Below, piece after piece: positions 35,695 through 45,456 of a stretch of DNA of 64,000 nt. A program made the position numbers and the translations under genes. The stretch's first letter is position 1; each line of letters begins with the position of its first letter. Source of the DNA: Cymodocea nodosa (lineage: Eukaryota; Streptophyta; Magnoliopsida; Alismatales; Cymodoceaceae); NCBI GenBank assembly GCA_036874045.1, contig CM072335.1, forward strand, positions 9,568,001 through 9,632,000, in the 5' to 3' direction. The notes under the pieces were generated by a model. That model searched no databases and was not told where the DNA came from. It was given only the letters and a program-made list of their open reading frames with translations.

Positions 35695-37388
35695 TGTAGG
35701 ATCGTATGGCTACACAATAGGGGGGTGAATTGTGTTTTTCAATATTTTTGAATATAATTGAAACTTTAAAATTCAAAAACAAGTCGAGACACTGTTTTCA
35801 TAAAATCATTTTTTTATTCAAGGTTACAATTACAATATACAATTTAATTCTCCTTAGAAATTGTAGATGCAATTATATATCGATACCATATTTCATCTAT
35901 ACAATTTCATAACTACAAACAAAGAAAACTAATTTACGGAATTTAAAACATTTCTCCCTGTTTGAGATCTTTCTTCTTCTTCTTCTCTTTCTTCTTCTTC
36001 TTCTCTTTCTTCTTCAGCAATTCTTCAATGACGAATATCTTGTCTTTCTTTGCTTCACCGAATTTTCTTTCTTTTGATACTTTAAATCTTGAAGGACATA
36101 TATCTTACCTTTTTCTACTTCACTGAATTATCTTTCATCTGATACTTCAAATCTTCAGCGACATAAATTTGACCTTTTCTGCTTCACTGAATTTTCTTCC
36201 ACCTGAGAGCTTTTCCCCGAAAGGTGTTTTTGATCCTAGAAAAGATTTTATGTTTTATGTGCTGGGATAACTGATCAATGAGAATTCTATGCCTTTTATA
36301 CTGTATCTTCATTTCATGCATATCCTCAACATTTAACCATTATCAGTCTTCCACTTCTTCACGTCTTTTCTTTTTCCTTCATCGAAATACACACGTTCTG
36401 ACCCACGTTAACATTTTGAATTTTTTTTAATCATCAGTCCTGGATCTTTGAAAAATTTCTTGCAAAATAAACTTTCTCGACCAAAATTTTCCATCAAGGA
36501 TAATAAGAAGTCGTTACTTTAATGCCAACTAAATGAATAAAACAATCATATATATAATTTAACGTTTTTAACTTAACGAGTTCCTCATGTGCCAACACAC
36601 GTGACAAGTACTGTAGCTAACTCAATGAACTATCTCCGTGGTGTTACGCTAACTCAACGAACCATCCTCGTGGTGTTATGATAACTCAATGAACCATCCT
36701 CGTGGTATTATGATAACTCAACGAACCATCTCTATTGTATTACAGATAACTCAACGAACCAGTAATAAACAAATGTTTTTATAATAATAATTTTACCACG
36801 TGCAAAAATAACAACTTAAGTTTATAACACTAACCTAACGTGTTGACTTAGTGTTCAATATAGCAACTCAACATGTTTAGTTATATAAACTTAACGAGTT
36901 AAACATGTGCACCTCACGTGATACAATATAACATTCGTAACTTATAATTTCACCACGTGTACAACACTAACTTAACGAGTTTGTCTCTACTTTTACTCAC
37001 TAACTTAACGAGTTCTCACGTGACCTATTTTAACCTTTAAGCCTCTAACTTAACGAGTTCTCATGTGATCTCTATACAAACAAAACTCTAACTTAACGAG
37101 TTGTCTAAACGTGCACTATTCATGATACAGAAAATATAACTTTAAAATATATAATACTTTTCAATAAAAACACATGTTAACTTAACGTTTAGTTAAATGA
37201 GAAATTAATGCAACGAAATGACTAGTTATTAACTTAGTATAATTTCAGATCCAATACAGACAAGTATTTATATCAATAAGCTTTTTCTGTATTAAATGAT
37301 GATTTTAATTTCTTTTCACAAGCAATAGTAATTGAGCAAATATGATTACTTTCGTTCAACATACATCATCAAAAAAAAAAACTCAACA
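35695..37388 (-). repeat. 5' LTR of A2
   Basis: 1694 bp. Minus-strand TGTTGAG at 37388 to CCTACA at 35695. Longer than the other A LTRs mainly through an extra copy of the CGTTGAGTTATC repeat (36650-36760) and a pyrimidine microsatellite. TATA box at 36294-36300 (minus). It reads leftward through A3 antisense and then A2 sense. Confidence 0.94.
35968..36018. repeat. (CTT)n microsatellite in the A2 5' LTR
   Basis: Runs of CTTCTTCTT broken by CTCTTT. Shorter GAA runs sit at the same LTR place in A1 (8464-8490) and A3 (35201-35226), so it is an expanded native LTR tract. Confidence 0.85.
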
Positions 37389-37393
37389 AATTC
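37389..37393. repeat. Target-site duplication AATTC, right of A2
   Basis: Second copy of the 5-bp duplication; see 13097-13101. Confidence 0.93.
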
Positions 37394-37555
37394 TTCTTGA
37401 ATCACATCATCTAGCATATCTCCTTCATCCTCTAGAAAGTTTATAGTATGTAACAACATTTCTAACTCCTCAAACTTTTCTGGTTTGAAAATGTTTATTT
37501 GAGTATCCTCATTATCACATGCTAACTTCATCACTCTACTTTTACAATTTATAAC
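37394..37555 (-). pseudogene. Gypsy C1 protease-RT linker, between A2 and B insertions
   Basis: A 160-base island of C1 coding sequence, minus strand: MKLACDNEDTQINIF...FLEDEGDMLDDVIQEE. It is in frame with the protease end at 54681 across B and with the RT side at 13096 across A2. The acidic, low-complexity linker is usual between gypsy protease and RT. Confidence 0.85.
37551..37555. repeat. Target-site duplication ATAAC, left of B
   Basis: ATAAC directly before TGTTAGGAATTT (37556); the second copy is at 54676-54680, directly after the last B LTR. It shows that B1 (with B2 inside it) is one insertion unit in C1. Confidence 0.92.
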
Positions 37556-38766
37556 TGTTAGGAATTTAATTTTGATGATATATGCTTTATTAACGTTTTT
37601 AAATAAGTCTATATAATATTCTCTAAGTATAATAGTCAACAGATTATCAAAAAGTTTCATTTTTATGTCGGATAAATTAAAGATTTCCAAAAAGTTAAAT
37701 TTGCAATAGTTAAACTTTAAAATAGTTATCGTTTTGGATAGTTAATGTTTTGTTTTTGTTGAATACTTTATGTTAAAAACTCGTATAATTAAGTTATCTG
37801 CACATGTGTTTTTAATGTTTTAAGTTGTCATGTGTTTTCCATGTGCGTTCGGTAATGAAAAATAGAATAGTTAGATAACTGTTCGAGTTTTTATACGCAT
37901 GGATAGATAACTATTTGAGTTTTATAAAAGGACTAACAAACAGATAAGTTTCTTTGTTTAGTCACGTATTTTGCAAGTGCAAAAACTCGAAGAGTTAAAG
38001 GATAAGTGTTCTAGTTTTTACAGGACTTAAAGGATAAGTGTTCGACTAAATCGAAGACTTAGAAGATATTCTACAAGACTCTAGGAAGATAAAGTTTCGG
38101 TGAATCTACGAAGTGGAGATCATGGAAATTCAAAATGTTAGTGGAGAAAGTGGAAATTCAAATAGAAAGTAATTTGGATTAAAGAGAAAATTAGTACGTG
38201 GATTATAGATTAAGTGGATGAATATGCTGAACGTGAAAGACAACAGAGTTCGACTACAAATAGAGAGTACGAGCTACATTACAGTAGAGGATCCCAATCT
38301 CGAAAACCAAGTCTGAATATTCAATCCGGATCCCTAATTGAAAAGTTAAGTTTGAATATTCATATTCTGAAAAGTTCTCCAACATCAAAAGAAGTTCAAA
38401 ATTCCAAGCAATTTCAAAAAAGGAGCTGCAAAAGTAAGAAGTCTGGAAATTTGACAACTAGAGAAGAAGAGATATAAAAGCTGAGCAAAGACAAAGAAAG
38501 AAGTTGAGTGCGTAAAGATCAAGTTTTATACAATTCAAAATTAGTTTTCAATAAGAGCTTTATTGTTATATTCGAATTGTATATCGAACATTTCTGTATC
38601 AAAACCGTCGAAAAGGGAATTGAGTTGAAAGGATATTGTAAATTCTATCCTTACATAAAGAATAGAATTTCATTTACGAGTGTTTTATGCTCTTATTTTA
38701 TCCGCTAGTATTTTAATTACTAAAGACACAATTCACCCTGCCTGTTGTGATATAAACGATCCTACA
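37556..38766 (+). repeat. 5' LTR of B1
   Basis: 1211 bp, TGTTAGGAATTT to GATCCTACA, then the primer site. TATA box TATAAAA at 37923-37929. U3 has GTTAGATAACTGTTCGAG and AACTCGAAGAGTTAAAGG motifs, a variant of the palindrome in A and C. Confidence 0.94.
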
Positions 38767-38931
38767 AACTGGTATCAGAGCATTGATCTTTCACTTATTT
38801 TTGTCAAATTTACTACGCTCTGCTACAACTAGTATTAGGGCACTTAAACTATTAAAAGCATCTAAAAAGCCTTCATTTCTCTATTTAAGAATCAGTTTTT
38901 CCTATCATTTACTTCGAATCATCTGTTTAAA
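38767..38931 (+). other. Primer binding site and leader, B1
   Basis: AAC then TGGTATCAGAGC (38770-38781), the standard initiator-Met tRNA primer site. A partial echo (AACTAGTATTAGGGCACTT) follows near 38828. The leader runs to the gag ATG at 38932. Confidence 0.92.
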
Positions 38932-40005
38932 ATGAATAATTCTGAAATCTTAGTTATGACTAAAGGACAGACCACTAATCGTCCTCCTATGTTCGAATGT
39001 AGCATTTATGGCTACTAGAAATATAGGATAAAAGTATTCTTTCAATCAATTGATTTCAAACTATGGCATATAATTAGCAATCCTATAGTGTTAGTTACGA
39101 CTCCATATGATACTTAGACTTTTGATGAAAATGAGCAAATGACACTGAATAATAAAGGTTTAAACATCTTGTTTTGTGCTTTATCTCATGATCAATTTAA
39201 TAAAGTTTCTGCATATCAAACTACATATGAGATATGGCATGCATTAGAAGTTGCCAACGAAGGTATTAATCAGGTCAAGGAATCTAAGATCAATATATTA
39301 GTACATAAATATGAGCTTTTTAAAATGCACGAAAATGAATGTATCTCTGACATGTTTTCCTGTTTTCTTGAGATTGTAAATTCATTAAAATCTTTAGGCA
39401 AGAAATTCGAGGAAAAAGACTTGGTAAGAAAGATCCTTAGATCTTTAACTAAAATTTGGGCTCAAAAGACAACATCTATTGAAGAGTCCAAAGACTTAAA
39501 TACATATACTCTCGATGATCTAATAGGAAATCTGACAACCTATGAAGTACAACATTTATATCCAAAAGGGAAAAATCTTAGAAGGGATCTGGCTTTTGAG
39601 GCTAATAAAGTCTTAGAAGTCACTAGTGATTCTAACGATGATTTACTATTGTTGATTAGAAAATTTAGAAATCTATTGAAGAAACGTAGGAACTTCAGGT
39701 CAGGAAAGACATCTAGAGATATGGAGAAGAAGTCATTCACGAAAGACAAAAGCATATGCTACAAGTGCAACACGCTGGGTCACTTTCAAACTAATTGTCC
39801 TCTCAACAAAGATAAGAAGAATTCAAGGAGGAATTTCAGGAATAAGAAATTCAGAAAGAGAAGGGCACTTAAAGTGACATGGGATGACTCTTCAACTTCA
39901 CAAAGTGAAGAAGCAAAGGATTCAACATCAGACAATGAATCCTCATCAACATCAGATTTAGAAGAAAATCTGGCAAACGTATGCTTTATGGCAAAATCTA
40001 GTGAG
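38932..40005 (+). pseudogene. gag: Gag of B1, joined in frame to protease (spliced form)
   Basis: MNNSEILVMTKGQTTNRPP start, YR.KVFFQSIDFKLWHIISNP, Gag core (FNKVSAYQTTYEIWHALEVANEG...), zinc knuckle CYKCNTLGHFQTNC, basic stretch, acidic Ser-rich stretch ending AKSSE at 40005. The next codon is VHKSK of pol in the same open frame (39139-40410). The 955-base coiled-coil segment of B2 is absent exactly at the GT-AG borders. Three early stops, TAG in place of TGG at about 39017 and 39117 and TAG in place of GGT-side sequence at about 39000. Confidence 0.9.
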
Positions 40006-42055
40006 GTACACAAATCAAAACGGATAATGGATAGTGGAGCATCCAGCCACATGATTGGAGATATACGATTACTTATAGAAATAACAAAGACCATGAATGG
40101 ACAAGTTACCTTTGGAAATAAAAGCAAAACAAATATCCTTGGGTCAGGCAAGGTTCAGGTAACTGAGAAATGCTTTATAAATGATGTCTTATTAGTGAAA
40201 AACTTAGGTTTTAATTTGAGTCTTCCTGTTTTAATGAAGATTTATAGAGTAATTTTTGAAAAAGATTCTTGTAAAATTATGGACATGTCTACAAACGAAA
40301 TTTTATTCACTACATACAAGAAAGGATCTGTTTGTATTTTAAATTTGCCTTCTGATATTATTAAAGGCAATGCTTGCTTAATTGCAAAATCAGATGAAGT
40401 CATTTTATGACATAGAAGGCTAGGACACTCAAACTTAAAATTATTACAAAAGCTGTCTAAAAAGAATCTAGTTAGAGGTTTACCTAGTATTAAGTACTTG
40501 AAAGAGTTTATGCGTGATGCATGTCAACTAGGTAAATTACATAAAACATCCTTTAAAAGCTTAAATGAAATAACAAGCAAAAGAGTATTAGAACTAGTGC
40601 ATATGGATTTATTTGGACCTACTAGAACAACCAGTCTAGGAGGTAAACATTATGCTTTTGTACTAGTTGATGACTATTCTAGATCTACTTGGGTCTATTT
40701 TCTAGCTAATAAAGCTGAAGATTTTGAAATATTTAAGATATTCTGTAATAAAGTTCAGAATGAGAAAAATGTTAAAATTTAAAAACTTAGGAGTGATCAT
40801 GGTATAGAATTTGATAATGATCAAATGGACACCTTTTGTGAAGAATTAGGCATAGATCATAGGTACTCATTTCCAAGAGCTCCTTCACAAAACAGGATAG
40901 TAGAACGTAAAAACAGATCACTTCAGGAAATGTTCAGAACCATGTTAAATGAGAATAAGTTACCACTATTTCTTTGGGCAGAAGTAATTCGTACAACATG
41001 CTATGTTATAAATAGAGTACATCTAAGACCAATTTTAGATAAAACTCCTTATGCGATATGGTATAACAACGTTCCTAAAATAAGTTATTTAAAACCCTTT
41101 GGCTGTAAGTGTTTTATTTTAAACACTAAGGAACGAAGAGATAAATTTAGAGCCAAATCAGATGAAGGTATTTTTGTTGGTTATTCCACTAGAAGTAAGG
41201 CATATAGAGTTTATAACAAATCAACAAAAATCATTGAGGAAACCCTACATGTGAAATTTCATGAAAATTCTCATTTGGATTTAAGACATGCTGAAAACTT
41301 TGATTTAGAAATTCTCCCAGAAATAGTACCAAATGATGTTGACAGAGAAATTGAGAGATTATCTGATGGAATAAGAAATTTAAATTTGAATGATGAAAAT
41401 TTAGAAGAAAATAATGTCATACCTATAGAAAATGTGGAACAATATAGAAGTTGGCGTTATACTTCATCTCATCCTATTGTTCAGATAATAAGCGATCCTA
41501 ATCAAGGAGTTAGGACTCGGTCATCAGTAGTCAACATCTGTGGTGCTTATTCATTTGTTTCTTTACTAGAACCTAAGAAAATTGAAGATGCCTTTGAAGA
41601 TGAATTTTGGTATTTAGCTATGCAAGATGAGCTAAATCAATTTAAAAGAAATGAGGTATGGGATCTAGTTCCACCACCTGAAAATTAGTCCATAATAGGA
41701 ACAAGGTGGGTATTTAGAAACAAAGTAGATCAAGATGGACATATAGTTAAAAATAAAGCTAGATTAGTTGCTCAAGATTACAAGCAAGAGGAAGGACTTG
41801 AATATGATAAAACATTTGCTCTTGTTGCTAGACTAGAATCAATACGAATTTTGTTAGCATATGCTTGTTATATGGATTTCAAATTATATCAAATGGATGT
41901 TAAGATTGCTTTTTTAAATGGATATATAAAAGAAGAAGTGTATGTAAAACAACCTCCAGGTTTTGAAGATTCAAAACATCCTGAGTATGTTTACAAGCTT
42001 AAGAAGGCACTATATGGCCTTAAACAAGCTCCTAGGTCTTGGTATGAAAGATTAT
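40006..42055 (+). pseudogene. pol: Copia pol, B1, cut by B2 in RT
   Basis: Protease MDSGASSHMIG, integrase zinc region and core (DLFGPTRTTSLGGK, LRSDHGIEF, NRIVERKN), IN tail EGIFVGYSTRSKAYRVYN, RT to [16 protein letters not shown] at 42055. Breaks: TGA for Trp at about 40408, TAA at 40780-40782, TAG at about 41686. The TAA and the TAG are shared with B2. RT palm, RNase H, post-pol ORF and the original 3' LTR are missing. Confidence 0.92.
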
Positions 42056-43262
42056 TGTTAGGAATTTAATTTTGATGATATATGCTTTATTAACATTTTT
42101 AAATAAGTCTACATAATATTCTCTAAGTATATTCTCTAAGTATAACAATTAACAGATTATCGAAAAGTTTCATTTTTATGTCGGATAAATTAAAGATTTT
42201 CGAAGAGTTAGATTTGCAATAGTTAAACTTTCAGATAGTTAACGTTTCATTTTTATCAAATACTTTATGTTAAAAACTCATATAGTTAAGTTATCTATAC
42301 GTGTGTTTTTAATGTTTTAAGTTGTCATGTGTTTTCCATATGCATTCGGTAATGAAAAATAAAATAGTTAGATAATTGTTCGAGTTTTTATACGCATGGA
42401 TAGATAACTGTTCGAGTTTTATAAAAGGACTAACGAACAGATAAGTTTCTTTGTTTAGTCATATGTTTTGTAGGTGCAAAAACTCGAAGAGTTAAAGGAT
42501 ATGTGTTTGAGTTTTTACAAGACTTAAAGGATAAATGTTCGACTAAATCAAATACTTAGAAGATATTCTACAAGACTCCAGGAAGATAAAGTTTTGGTGA
42601 ATCTACGAAGTGGAGATCGTGGAAATTCAAGATGTTAGTGGAGAAAGTGAAAATTCAAATAGAAAGTAATTTGGATTAAAGAGAAAATTAGTACATGGAT
42701 TATGGATTAAGTGGATGAACATGTTGAACGTGAAAGACAACAGAGTTCGACTACAAATAGAGAGTACGAGCTACATTACAGTAGGGGATCCCAATCTTGA
42801 AAACCAAGTTTGAATATTCAATCCGGATCCCTAACTGAAAAGTTAAGTTCGAATATTCATATTCTAAAAAATTCTCAACATCAAAAGAAGTTCGAAATTC
42901 CAAGCAATTTCAGAAAAGGAGCTGCAAACATAAGAAGTCTAGAAATTCGACAACTAGAGAAGAAGAGATATAGAAGCTGAGCGAAGACAAAGAATGAAGC
43001 TGAGTGTGTAAAGATCAGGTTTTATACAATTCAAAATTAGTTTTCAATAAGAGCTTTATTGTTATATTCGAATTGTATATCGAACATTTCTGTATCAAAA
43101 TCGTCAAGAAGGGAATTGAGCTGAAAGGATATTGTAAATTCTGTCCTTACATAAAGAATAGAATTTCATTTACGAGTGTTTTGTGCTCTTGTTTTATCTA
43201 CTAGTATTTTAATCACTGAAGACATAATTCACCCTACCTATTGTGATATAGACGATCCTACA
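42056..43262 (+). repeat. 5' LTR of B2
   Basis: 1207 bp, TGTTAGGAATTT to GATCCTACA. TATA box 42420-42426. It starts directly at the broken RT codon of B1. Confidence 0.94.
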
Positions 43263-43427
43263 AACTGGTATCAGAGCATCTATCTTTCACTTATTTTTGT
43301 CAGATTTACTACGCTCTGCTACAACTAGTATCAATGCACTTAAACTGTTAAAAGCATCCGAAAAGCCTTCATTTTTCTATTTAGGAATCAGTTTTTCCTG
43401 TCATTTACTTCGGATCATCTGTTTAAA
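43263..43427 (+). other. Primer binding site and leader, B2
   Basis: TGGTATCAGAGC at 43266-43277; leader to the gag ATG at 43428. Colinear with B1. Confidence 0.92.
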
Positions 43428-44501
43428 ATGGATAATTCTGAAATCTTAGTTATGACTAAAGGACAGACCACTAATCGTCCTCCTATGTTCGAAGGTAGCA
43501 ATTATGGCTATTGGAAATATAGGATGAAAGTATTCTTTCAATCAATTGATTTCAAACTATGGCATATAATTAGCAATCTTATAGTGTTTGTTACGACTCC
43601 ATATGATACTTGGACTTTTGATGAAAAGGAGCGAATGACACTGAATGCTAAAGGTTTAAACATCTTGTTTTGTGCTTTATCTCATGATCAATTTAATAAA
43701 GTTTCTGCATATCAAACTACATATGAGATATGGCATGCATTAGAAGTTGCCAACGAAGGTACTAATCAGGTCAAGGAATCTAAGATCAATATGTTAGTAC
43801 ATAAATATGTGCTTTTTAAAATGCATGAAAATGAATGTATCTCTGACATGTTTTCCCATTTTCTTGAGATTGTAAATTCATTAAAATCTTTAGGCAAGAA
43901 ATTCGAGGAAAAAGACTTGGTTAGAAAGATCCTTAGATCTTTAACCAAAATTTGGGCTCAAAAGACAACATCTATTGAAGAGTCCAATGACTTAAATACA
44001 TATACTCTCGATGATCTCATAGGAAATCTGACAGCTTATGAAGTACAACATTTAGATCCAAAAGGAAAAAATCCTAGAAGGGATCTGGCTTTTGAGTCTG
44101 ATAAAGTCTTAGAAGTCACTAGTGATTCTAACGATGATTTACTGTTGTTGACTAGAAAATTTAAAAATCTGTTGAAGAAATGTAGAAACTTCAGGTCAGC
44201 AAAGACATCTGGAGATATGGAGAAGAAGTCATTTACGAAAGACAAAAGTATATGCTACATATGCAACAGGCCGAGTCACTTTCAAACTGATTGTCCTCTC
44301 AACAAAGATAAGAAGAATTCGAGGAGGAATTTCAGGAATAAGAAATTCAGAAAGAGAAGGGCACTTAAAGTAACATGGGATGACTCTTCAGCTTCACAAA
44401 GTGAAGAAACAAAGGATTCAACATCAGATAATGAATCCTCATCAACATCAGATTTAGAAGAAAATCTAGCAAACATATGCTTTATGGCAAAATCCAGTGA
44501 G
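43428..44501 (+). CDS. gag: Gag exon 1, B2 (open, 358 codons)
   Basis: The most intact coding unit in the window. MDNSEILVMTKGQTTNRPP, GSNYGYWKYRMKVFFQSIDFKLW, the Gag core with YEIWHALEVANEGTNQVKES and EKDLVRKILRSLTKIWAQKTTSIEES, the zinc knuckle CYICNRPSHFQTDC (Gly before His replaced by Ser), KKFRKRRALKVTWDDSS, then acidic Ser/Glu to AKSSE at the donor. Length is an exact multiple of three, so it joins in phase 0 to protease when spliced. Without splicing the frame runs on to TAG at 44592-44594, after a 1-base loss compared with the coiled-coil frame. The product would assemble the capsid. Confidence 0.9.
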
Positions 44502-45456
44502 GTATCCTCTGATCAAAATGCTAATTTTGATAGTTTGACGGATTACTTGTTGAATACAATAGACTGGCTAGAAAATATAAGAAAGTTAAAATAGAAAGAA
44601 AGGGCATTATGAAAATGCTAGATGAATCTGAAAATAAGATTGATTTTCTGAACTCTACATTGAATAAATTTAAAGAAGAAAATCAAAGGCATGCATAGGA
44701 AATTTTAAAGTTCACTGCTATAGAAAGAAAATTACATGTTGATTGTGAAAATTTAATTGCTAATAAGAAGAAAATGATTTGTGAAATTGAAAAATTGGAA
44801 CTGACTATTACTAATTTAAATTCAAAAATTGATGTGTTAAAGATTAAAGTTTGCGATCAAAATGCTATATTAAGTAAATGGAATAATAGTCAAACTATAA
44901 CAAATGAACTTAGTAGTAAAATATCAAATGTAGAAAAATATGGTATTGGCTTACATGATGCATCTTCTGAAAATTATATATTGCATGATGGTACTGCTAA
45001 TTATAATGTCTTTATTTCCAGTACTAAGAATAATAGAAGAAAAACTATTCCATGTGTGATTAAAAAGGGAGATAAATATATGCAAATTGATAAAATGCAG
45101 CATATAAATGATAGCACATGATGCAAGAATTTCAAAAGAAATCTTCAAAAGAGTCAAGCTAAGACATTTGAGAATTTTAATATTCTTGATCAATTTTCTT
45201 CATATTTAAAGAATATCAGATATTGGAATCAGAAATCAAATAATGTCAGAAATGAAAATTTCAACTCTAGTATACATAAAGATAAATGTTCTGATAATTA
45301 TAACACTAAGAGAAAGAAACACAAGAATAATTATCAGAAAATAGAAAAGTTGAAGTTTAAAAATATTGAGAATTTTGATATGACTCTCTCTAAAATTCTT
45401 GGACCCACTTAAAAATGGGTTCCAAGAGATAAAATCTCTTTTTGATTGTTTTGTAG
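44502..45456 (+). other. Retained GT-AG intron encoding the Gag coiled-coil tail, B2
   Basis: Donor GAG|GTATCCTC at 44501/44502; acceptor TTTTTGATTGTTTTGTAG|GTACAC at 45456/45457, with a good pyrimidine tract. 955 bases. It encodes a heptad-rich Gag tail (KIDFLNSTLNKFKEENQ, EIEKLELTITNLNSKIDVLK) and a WVPRDKISF end with TGA at 45443-45445, just before the acceptor. The tail is read in frame 2 and protease in frame 1, so read-through cannot link them; splicing can. B1 shows the spliced junction. Damage: the frame slip near 44566, a TAG near 44698 and a TGA at 45119-45121. Confidence 0.85.

Larger units (their letters stand above)
13102..37388 (-). mobile_element. Copia A2, complete two-LTR element holding inverted copy A3
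   Basis: Minus-strand element bounded by LTRs at 35695-37388 (5') and 13102-14725 (3') and by AATTC on both sides. Read right to left: 5' LTR, primer site, 195-base leader, then the inverted A3 copy (about 35499-24508), then A2 gag, pol, post-pol ORF, PPT and 3' LTR. A3 was inserted between leader and gag, or the gag start was rearranged around it. It is not intact: many stops. Confidence 0.92.

Noticed and set aside
35500..37388. A separate minus-strand element ('A4') starting at the LTR 35695-37388
   Set aside because: AATTC follows this LTR and precedes the LTR at 13102, so it is the 5' LTR of A2.
37389..37690. A 114-codon host-like ORF on the minus strand
   Set aside because: It is a chance fusion of the B LTR start with a C1 protease-RT linker remnant.
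38214..38477. 87-codon ORF repeated at 54127-54387
   Set aside because: Inside the B LTRs, downstream of the TATA box; the third LTR (42056-43262) breaks it, so no coding constraint is visible.
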